NCBI GenBank assembly: GCA_041617155.1
Contig: JBFJPL010000006.1
Location: 9,414 to 73,413 of the forward strand
DNA: 64,000 nucleotides
Reading direction: 5' to 3'
Origin: CAMYKD01 sp041617155
GTDB taxonomy: Bacteria > Pseudomonadota > Alphaproteobacteria > Kiloniellales > JAKSDN01
Position 1 is the first letter of the stretch, and the number at the start of each line of letters is the position of its first letter. Below, in pieces: positions 25,559 to 33,386 of the stretch. Both the position numbers and the translations under genes were made by a program. The notes under the pieces are model-generated. The model was not told the origin of the DNA and made no database searches. It worked only from the letters and a program-made list of their open reading frames with translations.

Positions 25559-26761
25559 TCAGTAGCGCAGATGTGCCTGGCGCACGCTTAGCCAAGCCTG
25601 CTCGTCCGGGATGGCCAGCGCATCCAGGTCCTGCGGCGTTGCCGCCGCATCGTCCACCCATTCCCGCAGCTGCGGACCGCCGTTGATGACCTCGATGGCG
25701 AGTTTCCCATGCTCGTATTCGTAGGGGAAATCGCGCCACAGCGGATAGTCCGGATACAAACGGCGGACCGCCTTGAAAGCGAGCGCTTGGAGTCGCCAAG
25801 GCTTGAACGCTTGGTGGTCGTAACCGGGATCTTCCGCGTGAATCTGCACGCCGTTGCAAAGCGCGCCCGCGTGTTTGTGAAACGTCGGCTCGAACCAGCA
25901 TTCGCGCAGGCGGCAGCCACCCAGCCATTGCGGCGCGAGTGCGTGCATTTCCGCCATGACCCGCCTGGCATCGATGTCGGGGGCGCCGAACAGCTCGAGC
26001 GGCCGGGTGGTGCCGCGGCCCTCGGAGAGCGTCGTGCCTTCGAGCAATACCGTGCCCGCATAGGCGCGCGCCATCCATAGGTTCGGCGCGTTGGGACTGG
26101 GATTGATCCACATGCGCTCGCCAAGCGGCCAGCCGAATCCCGGCGCCGCATCGGGCTGCCAGCCTTGCATCTCGATGACGCGATACTCGACATTGAGCTT
26201 GAGCGTTTCGATAAACCACAAGCCCAACTCGCCGAGCGTCAGCCCATGGCGCATCGGCAAAGGTCCGGCACCGACGAAGCTCTCCCAGCCGCTTCGCAGC
26301 GTCAAGCCTTCGACCGGCCGGCCGACGGGATTGGGGCGATCCAACACCCACACGGCCTTGCCATGTTTCGCCGCCGCTTCCAGAAGGTAGCGCAGCGTCG
26401 TGATGAAGGTGTAGATGCGGCAACCGAGATCCTGCAGGTCGACCAGGACGACATCGAAGGTGTCCATCATCGCTTCCGTCGGCCTGCGCACCTCGCCATA
26501 CAGGCTGAACACCGGGATGCCGTGCACCGGGTCTTTGAAATCGGGCGACTCGATCATGTTGTCCTGCTTGTCGCCGCGCAGGCCGTGCTGCGGACCGAAA
26601 GCGGCGGCGAGCTTCAGGTCGCCGCAGGCGGCCAACCCGTCGAGCGAATGGGTCAGGTCTTGCGTGACCGAGGCGGGGTTCGCGAGCAGGGCGACGCGCC
26701 GGCCTTTGAGCGGCGCGCGTAAAGCCGGGTCGGCGAGCAGTCGGTCGATGCCGAATTTCAT
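25559..26761 (-). CDS. DUF1343 protein, NamZ-type exo-beta-N-acetylmuramidase family
   Basis: A 400-aa protein of family DUF1343, whose characterised member NamZ removes terminal MurNAc from peptidoglycan fragments. Conserved blocks are RVALLANPASVTQDLTHSLD, FGPQHGLRGDKQDNM, VVLVDLQDLGCRIYTFITTL, VLDRPNPVGRPVEG, LEGTTLSEGRGTTRPLELFG and WRDFPYEYEHGKLAIEVING. There is no signal peptide, so a cytoplasmic recycling role is more likely than a secreted one. It lies 5 bp downstream of the DOMON-like gene and forms an operon with it. Confidence 0.88.
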   Translation of the reverse strand: MKFGIDRLLADPALRAPLKGRRVALLANPASVTQDLTHSLDGLAACGDLKLAAAFGPQHGLRGDKQDNMIESPDFKDPVHGIPVFSLYGEVRRPTEAMMDTFDVVLVDLQDLGCRIYTFITTLRYLLEAAAKHGKAVWVLDRPNPVGRPVEGLTLRSGWESFVGAGPLPMRHGLTLGELGLWFIETLKLNVEYRVIEMQGWQPDAAPGFGWPLGERMWINPSPNAPNLWMARAYAGTVLLEGTTLSEGRGTTRPLELFGAPDIDARRVMAEMHALAPQWLGGCRLRECWFEPTFHKHAGALCNGVQIHAEDPGYDHQAFKPWRLQALAFKAVRRLYPDYPLWRDFPYEYEHGKLAIEVINGGPQLREWVDDAAATPQDLDALAIPDEQAWLSVRQAHLRY

Positions 26762-26766
26762 GGCCG

Positions 26767-27312
26767 TTACGCTGCGGGAAGTTCATGCGCGAAGCAATCG
26801 GAATGATGAAAATCCGCCTTGCCTGGTGGATGCGCCAGCGCCCAATAGGACTTACGGCCGCTCGTATCTTCGAGCACCACAGCCAGACCGAGACGCCACA
26901 GCCCATCGCTTGGCAATCCGGGCAACCGATCCAGCTCGAGCGAGGCCCGCAGTTCGTAGCACGCGCCGTTCAATTGCACCTCGACGCGCGGCGCGCTGAT
27001 CTCGCTTGCAACGCGCATCCCGCGTCGATAGTCGCTGAAGCGATAGGCCGCCCATTGCGTTGAGGGCGCAAAGTTGAGCTCGTAATACGCGGCGCTCGGC
27101 GAGGCACGGACGAATGCCTCGAAGCAGGTGTGCCGCCAAAGCGCATCTCTGCGCGTCGGCGCCGTCACGGGCGGCAGGCGCAGTTCACCCAGCGTGCCGG
27201 TCACGAAATAGTGCAGCACCAAATTGCCAGGGCGCGGCCGCGCGACTTCCACTTCGATCTGTGCCGCCGCACTGCCAGGCGAGTCCGGATGAGGCTTTAG
27301 CGCTTGGCGCAT
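26767..27312 (-). CDS. DOMON-like domain protein
   Basis: A 181-aa protein that fills a single beta-sandwich domain of the bacterial DOMON-like type (carbohydrate- or haem-binding fold). Typical segments are LWRHTCFEAFVRASPSAAYY, ELNFAPSTQWAAYRFSDYR, WRLGLAVVLEDTSGRKSYWA and a C-terminal PDFHH-like PGKADFHHSDCFA. No signal peptide is visible. Its stop lies 5 bp before the NamZ-type gene, so the two are probably one transcript. No enzymatic function can be assigned. Confidence 0.82.
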   Translation of the reverse strand: MRQALKPHPDSPGSAAAQIEVEVARPRPGNLVLHYFVTGTLGELRLPPVTAPTRRDALWRHTCFEAFVRASPSAAYYELNFAPSTQWAAYRFSDYRRGMRVASEISAPRVEVQLNGACYELRASLELDRLPGLPSDGLWRLGLAVVLEDTSGRKSYWALAHPPGKADFHHSDCFAHELPAA

Positions 27313-27425
27313 GCTGGCATTCTAGCGTTGACGACATTTAACAAGGCGTCAATTTTAGCCATGGCTTCAGCGCTGTTGGCGCAGGGGCCATCTTGCTCCT
27401 GCGGGCGCCCCCTTTCGATCCCAAG

Positions 27426-27477
27426 GACGAGCGACCAAGGGTCTGATTGGTCTGATCGCCCGGCCTTCGGAAGGCCG
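27426..27477 (+). repeat. short dispersed repeat with hairpin, copy 2
   Basis: GACGAGCGACCAAGGGTCTG is followed by CGCC and a perfect 7-base hairpin CGGCCTT-CGG-AAGGCCG (27461-27477). It has the same two-part order as copy 1 at 25425-25476, but here it is intergenic. Confidence 0.55.
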
Positions 27478-27634
27478 CGTCAGAAAAAGGGTCGTTCGAC
27501 ACAAGCGGACGGCGCGTCCCGGCCTAGGGCCAGTCGGGACGCCATGGCGCATCGACCGTCGAAATCCGTGTCTCGAAGGATTGGCCATGAGTCCCGGTTT
27601 TCGAGAGTTGTCATTGGACTGTTGCGAAAACGGA

Positions 27635-27658
27635 AGCGGCGGCTCCGAAGAACCGCCG
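27635..27658 (-). terminator. probable terminator of the catalase gene
   Basis: Perfect 7-base arms GCGGCGG/CCGCCGC with a 10-base loop. On the minus strand the hairpin is followed by TTCCGTTTTCGC. It lies about 130 bp beyond the catalase stop. Confidence 0.4.
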
Positions 27659-27789
27659 CATCCCATGTAGGCTGGATGGTTCGGACCTGAGGGCTATGCG
27701 CCGACTCGCCACCTGCGGGCCGGTCAGGCTGTTGCCGGTTGGCCGATCGCGACCGATACCATGCGTGCCTCGCATGCGGTCTTGCCAAC

Positions 27790-29259
27790 TCATTCAGCCG
27801 CCGTTTCCTCTGGAACCGACAGATTGAGCTTCGCTGCGACGCCGGCGCCGTAGGCCGGGTCGGCGCGGCGGAAGTGCACCAGTTGACGCAGTTTGATCTC
27901 CTCCGGCACACCCGCCATCGCCTCGGCGATATTGGCGAACAGGCGCTCCTTCTGGCCGTCGTCGAACAGCCGGAACAGATTGCCCGCCTGGGTGTAGTCG
28001 TCGTTACCCTCGCGATGGTCGTAGCGGTCAGCATCGCCCGAGACCTTCAGGGGCGGCTCCCGATACCGCTGATCTTCCGCCGGACCGTTCATCGTGTTCG
28101 GCTCGTAATAGGCATCCGGATTGCCGGTATCGTTGCGGAAGAACCGCATCGCACCGTCCTTGTGATAATGGTGAACCGGGCATTTCGGCGCATTGACGGG
28201 CAAGGCCTCGTAATGCGTGCCGAGGCGGTAGCGGTGCGCGTCGGCGTAGGAGAAAATTCGCGCCTGCAACATCTTGTCGGGCGAGAAGCCGATCCCGGGC
28301 ACGACGTTCGACGGGCTGAACGCCGCGAGTTCGATCTCGGCGAAATAGTTATCCGCATTCCTGTTGAGTTCCATCAAGCCGACCTCGATCAGCGGATAGT
28401 CGCCATGCGGCCAGACCTTGGTCAGGTCGAACGGGTTATAGGGGGTCTTTTCCGCATCCGTCTCGGGCATCACCTGAACGTACATCGTCCACTTCGGAAA
28501 CGTGCCGCGCTCGATCGCGCCGAACAGCTCTTCCTGATAGGTCTCGCGCGACTTGCCGATGATCTCGGCGGCCTCGGCGTTGGTGTAGTGTCGATGGCCC
28601 TGCTTGGTCTTGAAGTGGAACTTGACCCAAAAGCGCTCGCCGTCATCGTTCCAAAAGCTGTAGGTGTGCGAGCCGTAGCCGTTCATGTACATAGGCGCCA
28701 CCGGCAAGCCGCGATCCGACATCAGAATCGTCACCTGGTGCAGGCTTTCCGGAGACAGCGACCAGAAATCCCACATCGCGGTCGGCGAGCGCAGGTTGGT
28801 GCGCGGATGGCGCTTTTGCGTATGGATGAAGTCGGGGAACTTGAGCGGGTCGCGCACGAAGAAGACGGGCGTGTTGTTGCCCACCATGTCCCAGTTGCCT
28901 TCCTCGGTATAGAACTTCAGCGCGAAGCCGCGAACGTCGCGCTCGGCGTCGGCGGCGCCCAACTCGCCGGCGACGGTGGAAAAGCGCGCGATCAGCGGCG
29001 TCTGCTTGCCGACCTCGCCGAAGATCTTGGCGCGGGTGTACTTCGTGACATCGTTGGTCACGGTGAAAGTGCCGTGGGCACCCCATCCCTTGGCGTGGAC
29101 GACACGCTCGGGAATCCGTTCGCGGTTTTGGTGCGCCAGCTTCTCGATCAATTGATAGTCCTGCATCAGGACCGGACCGCGTGGGCCGGCGGTCGCAGAG
29201 TTCTGGTTGTCGGCGACGGGGGCGCCAGCCGTCGTGGTCATGGTGTCGCGCTTTGACAT
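27790..29259 (-). CDS. katA: monofunctional haem catalase (clade 3, small subunit)
   Basis: A 489-aa catalase that dismutates hydrogen peroxide. Residues near the N-terminus, RIPERVVHAKGWGAHGTFTV, contain the distal His (H55 in this numbering). NNTPVFFVRDPLKFPDFIHT contains the distal Asn region. The proximal haem Tyr is in RIFSYADAHRYRLG. The small-subunit length and lack of a C-terminal flavodoxin-like domain place it with KatA-type enzymes. ATG 29259 has AGGAAAAGGG upstream; a Met six codons later is an alternative. No export signal is present, so it is cytoplasmic. An Irr-like box lies at 29326-29340 in its promoter region. Confidence 0.95.
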   Translation of the reverse strand: MSKRDTMTTTAGAPVADNQNSATAGPRGPVLMQDYQLIEKLAHQNRERIPERVVHAKGWGAHGTFTVTNDVTKYTRAKIFGEVGKQTPLIARFSTVAGELGAADAERDVRGFALKFYTEEGNWDMVGNNTPVFFVRDPLKFPDFIHTQKRHPRTNLRSPTAMWDFWSLSPESLHQVTILMSDRGLPVAPMYMNGYGSHTYSFWNDDGERFWVKFHFKTKQGHRHYTNAEAAEIIGKSRETYQEELFGAIERGTFPKWTMYVQVMPETDAEKTPYNPFDLTKVWPHGDYPLIEVGLMELNRNADNYFAEIELAAFSPSNVVPGIGFSPDKMLQARIFSYADAHRYRLGTHYEALPVNAPKCPVHHYHKDGAMRFFRNDTGNPDAYYEPNTMNGPAEDQRYREPPLKVSGDADRYDHREGNDDYTQAGNLFRLFDDGQKERLFANIAEAMAGVPEEIKLRQLVHFRRADPAYGAGVAAKLNLSVPEETAAE

Positions 29260-29610
29260 CTCCCTTTTCCTCTCAGCGGTTGTGTGATGACGTTCTGCTT
29301 TCAAACCCGAACGTGCAATAGTACTTTGGAATCATTCTAACCAATTTCAATAGCGCCCGCCCGCCAATTGCTGCGCCACGACGAATAAAACTGCCCATGC
29401 CTGAAAGTCGCCGGAAGGGGGGCAGGCTGGATCCGAATGAAGTGATGGCCGCAAGGCGCTTGCCTTGGACGGAGCCCGCGGGCGGCCCGATCGAAGACAC
29501 CACGGTGGCGGGCGAGGCCGCGCATGATCGGGCGTTAACCCGTTCCATACCTTCCGCTTGCCACAATCGGCGGCCTGCCAGGCATCAGCGAACGAGGATG
29601 GACGGGCACC
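29260..29610. other. 351-bp divergent promoter region of katA and the 29611 gene
   Basis: No gene is supported between the catalase start and the plus-strand gene at 29611. The AT-richer 80 bases next to katA (29285-29365) contain the palindromic box described separately. The remainder is GC-rich and featureless to inspection. Confidence 0.5.
29326..29340 (-). promoter_or_regulatory. Irr/ICE-box-like palindrome upstream of katA
   Basis: On the minus strand it reads TTAGAATGATTCCAA, an interrupted palindrome that matches the TTTAGAA-N3-TTCTAAA iron control element of Rhizobiales with one mismatch in the core arms. It lies 67-81 bases before the katA start codon, a plausible promoter position. 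Iron- or haem-dependent control by Irr is inferred. Confidence 0.4.
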
Positions 29611-30339
29611 ATGCCGCTGTCGGAAAAGGTTCCTCTGGTGACGCCGAGCCTCTTGACCGCCTTGCGCGAGGGCCGGAAAATCCCGCCGAAGCTGCCGCCG
29701 GCCTTGAAGCACCTGGAGAGCTATCGCCACTTTTTGGGTCGGGCGCTGCTGGTCGCATTGGCCGGGCTTGCCTGTGCCAGCACGGCCTTGGCCGACCAAG
29801 AGGCGAGCAACGTCGCCCATGTCGCCGCCGGACCCTACGGACGCTGCTATGCCAAGTCGGTGCCCAGGCACGTTTACGATCCGGCAGGCGGGCCAAGGCA
29901 GCAGGGGCGCACCGAGATCTACCAGGTCGGCGACCTCGAGGATGTCCTGGTGCGGAAATATGACTGGTTCAGCCAAGCCCTCTTTGTCAGGTGCCGTCCG
30001 GGTAACGGAACCGTGGTCGTTCGGGTCGGTCCGTGGCAGCGTGGCCACGATCCGCGCGCCGACCACCTGGCGCTTGCCTTCTACCAGGATGGCAAGCTGA
30101 TCAGGCGCTATTCGACCTTGGACATCGCCGGCAGCGAAAGGGCGGAACCAGGCGCGTTCTCGAGATACAGGAATGTCTCCGCGTCGGTGTCTCACTACAC
30201 GGTTTTTGACTCGGGGCCGGCGTTAACCAAGATCACCGAAACGATCGGCGCGACCTTCAAGGAAGACTGGGTGATCGAGGCGACGACCATAGACGGGCGA
30301 GTCCTTGTCTTCGACCTCGAGACCGGGGAATTGCGATGA
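29611..30339 (+). CDS. hypothetical exported protein
   Basis: A 242-aa protein of no recognised family. A hydrophobic signal-like segment at about residues 43-62 (FLGRALLVALAGLACASTALA) follows a 40-residue polar N-terminus, so the true start may lie further in; no better ATG exists. The mature part begins DQEASNVAHVAAG and is rich in beta-type sequence (EIYQVGDLEDVLVRKYDW, GTVVVRVGPWQRG, WVIEATTIDGRVLVFDLETG). It overlaps the next gene by four bases (ATGA), implying coupled expression with a two-helix membrane protein. Confidence 0.65.
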   Translation: MPLSEKVPLVTPSLLTALREGRKIPPKLPPALKHLESYRHFLGRALLVALAGLACASTALADQEASNVAHVAAGPYGRCYAKSVPRHVYDPAGGPRQQGRTEIYQVGDLEDVLVRKYDWFSQALFVRCRPGNGTVVVRVGPWQRGHDPRADHLALAFYQDGKLIRRYSTLDIAGSERAEPGAFSRYRNVSASVSHYTVFDSGPALTKITETIGATFKEDWVIEATTIDGRVLVFDLETGELR

Positions 30340-30593
30340 AGAGCTACGTCCGTTGGCTGCTTCCGGCCGGCTGTTTGGCCCTCGGCCTCTATGTGCTTCG
30401 CCTGTCCTATCGCGCCTATGTCAAATGGCAGGAGTATCTGGCGCTCGGCGATCCCTCCGGCGCGGAAGCCTATGAAGTGGAGTTTTGGCCGGAAGTGTCG
30501 CTGGCTCTCTCGCTGATCCTGCTGGGTGCCTTCCTCGCCGGTCGCTGGTCGGTCGCCCGGCCAAAGCATTGGAGCATCCGTGCCGGTTCGTGA
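30336..30593 (+). CDS. small two-helix membrane protein
   Basis: An 85-aa protein with predicted membrane segments at about residues 7-24 (LLPAGCLALGLYVLRLSY) and 52-69 (EVSLALSLILLGAFLAGR). The start overlaps the stop of the exported protein gene by ATGA. Function unknown; the pair probably acts together in the envelope. Confidence 0.65.
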   Translation: MKSYVRWLLPAGCLALGLYVLRLSYRAYVKWQEYLALGDPSGAEAYEVEFWPEVSLALSLILLGAFLAGRWSVARPKHWSIRAGS

Positions 30594-30643
30594 AAGACCG
30601 TGGCGAGCGCCGGCCGGCTGTGCTAAGCGAAGGGCTCACCTTG

Positions 30644-30678
30644 GACCCCAGCAACGAGCGACCGAGGGCCTGAATGGC
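30644..30678 (+). repeat. short dispersed repeat, copy 3, carrying the start of the next gene
   Basis: GACCCCAGCAACGAGCGACC followed by GAGGGCCTGAATGGCAA. Compared with copy 1, this copy supplies a GAGGG ribosome binding site and overlaps the ATG of the thioesterase gene at 30674. Confidence 0.55.
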
Positions 30679-31150
30679 AAAAGGGCCGCTGCCGACCTAC
30701 CGAGACCGCGTTCAGGCCGAATGGATCGACTACAACGGCCACATGAGCGAGGCCTACTACGTGCTGGTGTTCGGCTTCGCGACCGACGCGCTCTACGACC
30801 ACATCGGTCTCGACGCGATGGCCCGCGGGCGGACCGGGACCTCGGTCTACACGCTCGAAGCCCATGTCAGCTACCTGGCCGAGGTGGCAGAGGGGGCGCA
30901 GCTCGAGGTCCATACCCGTGTGCTCGACCACGACGCCAAGCGGGTCCACATCTTCCACGAAATGCACGACGGCAAGGACGGCAAACTGGTGGCGACCGAG
31001 GAGCTGATGCTGCTCTATGTCGACATGGAGGGACCGCGCGCCACGCCCTTCCCGGACGAGGTGGTCGAGCTGCTGCACGCCTTGCAGGAGGCGCAAGCGA
31101 CACTGCCGCGCCCGGCGCAGGCCGGACGCGCCATCGGGCTGAAGCGCTGA
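30674..31150 (+). CDS. hotdog-fold acyl-CoA thioesterase
   Basis: A 158-aa single hotdog domain of the 4-hydroxybenzoyl-CoA thioesterase type. The signature is VQAEWIDYNGHMSEAYYVLVF, with the D/N-x-x-GH-M motif, followed by VYTLEAHVSYLAEVAEGAQL and EELMLLYVDM. In carnitine-degrading bacteria a related thioesterase (CdhB) hydrolyses betainyl-CoA formed by the BKACE CdhC. A BKACE gene is 10 kb upstream and a CdhR-like regulator lies two genes downstream, which supports but does not prove that role. The start lies in repeat copy 3, whose GAGGG acts as ribosome binding site. Confidence 0.85.
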   Translation: MAKGPLPTYRDRVQAEWIDYNGHMSEAYYVLVFGFATDALYDHIGLDAMARGRTGTSVYTLEAHVSYLAEVAEGAQLEVHTRVLDHDAKRVHIFHEMHDGKDGKLVATEELMLLYVDMEGPRATPFPDEVVELLHALQEAQATLPRPAQAGRAIGLKR

Positions 31151-31176
31151 ACCCCGGAACAGGTTGCAAGGACGCC

Positions 31177-32112
31177 ATGAACTTCGACGACGGCCTGCGC
31201 AGCTTCATCCAGCGTTGCGAGGCAGCCTTTCCGCCCGATTACATGAGCTATCCGCTGGCGCGGCAGCGCGAGATGTACCGCGCGCTGTGCCGGGAATTCG
31301 AGCGGCCGCGGCCTGCCGGGCTCCAGGTGAGCGACCACGAGGTGCCATCGCAGGCGCACGGCGTGCCGGTCCGCCTCTATCGCCCGGAAGGCGAGGGGGT
31401 GCTGCCCTGCCTGGTCTATATGCACGGCGGCGGCTGGATTTTCGGCGATCTCGACAGCCACGACGGGATTTGCGCCGAGCTGGCCGTCAGGGCCGAAGTG
31501 GCGGTGTTGGCGGTCGATTACCGGCTCGCGCCGGAGCATCGTTTCCCGGCGGCGGTCGAGGACTGCGCCGCCGTGCTCGATCATCTGGCGCGGGAAGAGG
31601 TGCGCTGGCGTATCGACCCGGCGCGCATCGGGGTCGGCGGCGATTCGGCCGGCGGCAACCTGGCGGCGGCCCTGTGCCTGCGCTCGCGCGACCGTGGCGG
31701 GCCGCGGCTGCGCGCGCAGATCCTGATCTACCCGGGCCTTGGGCTCGGGTTGACCGAGGACGGCCGGCCGTCGTCCGGCGACGCGCCCCTGCTGGCCGAG
31801 GACGAGCTCGGCACCTACGCAAGGGCCTACCTCGGGCCGTCGGGCACCACCGCCGACCCCTACGCCGCGCCCTTGCTGGCCAAGGATTTCGCCGGTCTCC
31901 CGGCGGCCTATGTCCAAGCGGTCGAGTACGATCCACTCCGGGCCGATGCCGAGGCCTATGCCGAAAAGCTGGCGGCCGCCGGCGTCCCTGTCGAGCTGGA
32001 GGTGGCGCCGGGACTGGTGCACGGCTGCCTGCGGGCGCGTTTCATCAGCGACGCGGCCGGCCAGGCGTTCGGCAATCTCTGCCGGGCCACCGGCCGGCTG
32101 CTGTCCGCCTGA
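31177..32112 (+). CDS. alpha/beta hydrolase of the hormone-sensitive lipase (HSL) group
   Basis: A 311-aa esterase/lipase. The oxyanion-hole motif is VYMHGGGWIFGDLDSHDG, the nucleophile elbow is GVGGDSAGGNLAAA (GDSAGG), the acidic residue is near AVEYDPLRADAEAY and the His is in APGLVHGCLRARF. VDYRLAPEHRFPAAVEDC is also typical of family IV esterases. It would hydrolyse short-chain acyl esters in the cytoplasm. AAGGA precedes the ATG by about five bases. It lies between the thioesterase and the regulator genes on the same strand. Confidence 0.88.
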   Translation: MNFDDGLRSFIQRCEAAFPPDYMSYPLARQREMYRALCREFERPRPAGLQVSDHEVPSQAHGVPVRLYRPEGEGVLPCLVYMHGGGWIFGDLDSHDGICAELAVRAEVAVLAVDYRLAPEHRFPAAVEDCAAVLDHLAREEVRWRIDPARIGVGGDSAGGNLAAALCLRSRDRGGPRLRAQILIYPGLGLGLTEDGRPSSGDAPLLAEDELGTYARAYLGPSGTTADPYAAPLLAKDFAGLPAAYVQAVEYDPLRADAEAYAEKLAAAGVPVELEVAPGLVHGCLRARFISDAAGQAFGNLCRATGRLLSA

Positions 32113-32196
32113 AGGCCGTTTGGAAATCGCGGCTCGATCCTGGTAGCTTTGCTTCCGACTTCCTATGCCGGTGCAGGAATGAGAGGCGGTCGTCCC

Positions 32197-33234
32197 ATGT
32201 TCAGCGGGTCCAGCCGCGAGTTGCCGGAGCGGGTCGGCTTCCTGATCGTCCCGCGCTTTTCCATGATGGCGTTCTTCTCGGCGGTCGAGCCGCTCAGGAT
32301 CGTCAACCGGCTGAGCGGCCGCGGGCTTTACAGCTGGCACATCTTCTCGTGCGACGGCGCGCCGGTCGAGGCGAGCAACGGCATGACCGTGATGGCTGAG
32401 GCCGCCATCGCCGATGTCGAGCGGTTCCCCGTTGTCATCGTCTGCGCCTCCTTCGACCCGCAGCTTTCCGAGAGCAAGGCGCTGCTCAACTGGCTGCGTC
32501 GGCTCGACCGCCAGGGGACGGTGCTTGGCGGTCTCGACACCGGGACCCACGTGCTGGCGCGCGCCGGGCTGCTCGGCGGCCACCGCGTGACCCTGCATTG
32601 GGAGAACCTGCCGGGCTTCGCCGAGGAGTTTCCCGACATCGAGGTGTCGTCCGAGCTGTTCGAGATCGACCGCAAGCGCATGACCTGCTCCGGCGGCACC
32701 GCGGCGATCGACCTGATGCTGCATCTGATCTGGGCGCGCCACGGCGAGGCGCTGGCGGTCGGCGTCTCCGAGCAGCTGCTGCACGACCGGATCCGCAACC
32801 CCGGCGACCACCAGCGCATGGCGCTCGGCCTGCGCCTGGGGGTGCGCCATCCGAAGCTGCTGTCGATCGTCGACGCCATGGAGAAGGCGGTCGAGGAGCC
32901 GCTCGGCCTGGACCGGCTGGCCGCGCTCGGCGGCATCTCGCGGCGTCAGCTCGAGCGGTTGTTCCGGGGCCACCTGGACGATACGCCGACCGGCTATTAC
33001 CTGAAGCTGCGCCTGCGCCGGGCCCGCCACCTGCTGGAACAGACCGATATGGGCGTGCTCCAGGTGGCCATGGCCTGCGGCTTCGTCTCGGCGCCCTATT
33101 TCTCGCGCGCCTACCGAAGCCTGTTCGGCCGCTCGCCGCGCGAGGACCGGCGCTACCTGCGGGCCAGCCGGGCGGGGCGCCTGCAGGGCAACGCCGGGAC
33201 GATCCTCGGACGACCGCTCGGCGGGCTCCGCTAA
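32197..33234 (+). CDS. GlxA-family AraC-type transcriptional regulator (CdhR/GbdR-like)
   Basis: A 345-aa regulator. Residues 10-190 form a DJ-1/PfpI-type amidase-like domain (VGFLIVPRFSMMAFFSAVEP, GLDTGTHVLARAGLL, MTCSGGTAAIDLMLHLI), and residues 225-330 two AraC helix-turn-helices (LDRLAALGGISRRQLERLF, VAMACGFVSAPYFSRAYRSL). This architecture is shared by CdhR and GbdR, which sense carnitine and glycine betaine/dimethylglycine. Together with the BKACE, thioesterase and dimethylglycine dehydrogenase-type genes it is the likely activator of this catabolic set. The ATG at 32197 is chosen because AGAGGCGG lies 8 nt upstream; 32179 is an alternative. Confidence 0.88.
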   Translation: MFSGSSRELPERVGFLIVPRFSMMAFFSAVEPLRIVNRLSGRGLYSWHIFSCDGAPVEASNGMTVMAEAAIADVERFPVVIVCASFDPQLSESKALLNWLRRLDRQGTVLGGLDTGTHVLARAGLLGGHRVTLHWENLPGFAEEFPDIEVSSELFEIDRKRMTCSGGTAAIDLMLHLIWARHGEALAVGVSEQLLHDRIRNPGDHQRMALGLRLGVRHPKLLSIVDAMEKAVEEPLGLDRLAALGGISRRQLERLFRGHLDDTPTGYYLKLRLRRARHLLEQTDMGVLQVAMACGFVSAPYFSRAYRSLFGRSPREDRRYLRASRAGRLQGNAGTILGRPLGGLR

Positions 33235-33243
33235 GTCCGGTCG

Positions 33244-33260
33244 GGTTAACATTGTTAACC
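33244..33260. promoter_or_regulatory. perfect palindrome GGTTAAC-ATT-GTTAACC
   Basis: Two 7-base arms with a 3-base centre, located directly after the GlxA-type gene and about 127 bases before the protease-like gene. Another GGTTAACC octamer lies at 33363-33370. An operator for the 33387 gene is possible. Confidence 0.35.
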
Positions 33261-33386
33261 ATATTCTCTCCGCCCAGGCTGCTATTTGGGCTCCAAATTT
33301 GCCTGGAAATCTGGTAGGATAGCTCCCTTGCTTCATTGGGGAATGAGGCTGGAACAAGGCTAGGTTAACCACGTAGGTTAAGAAAA

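Larger units (their letters stand above)
27313..27789. other. 477-bp spacer with repeat and terminator-like hairpin
   Basis: No gene is supported. It contains copy 2 of the short dispersed repeat (27426-27477) and a hairpin behind the catalase gene (27635-27658). The frames that remain open through it give arginine/proline-rich, non-protein-like translations. Confidence 0.6.

Noticed and set aside
33244..33380. CtrA binding sites (TTAA-N7-TTAA)
   Set aside because: The TTAA pairs are spaced 5 and 9 bases apart, not 7.
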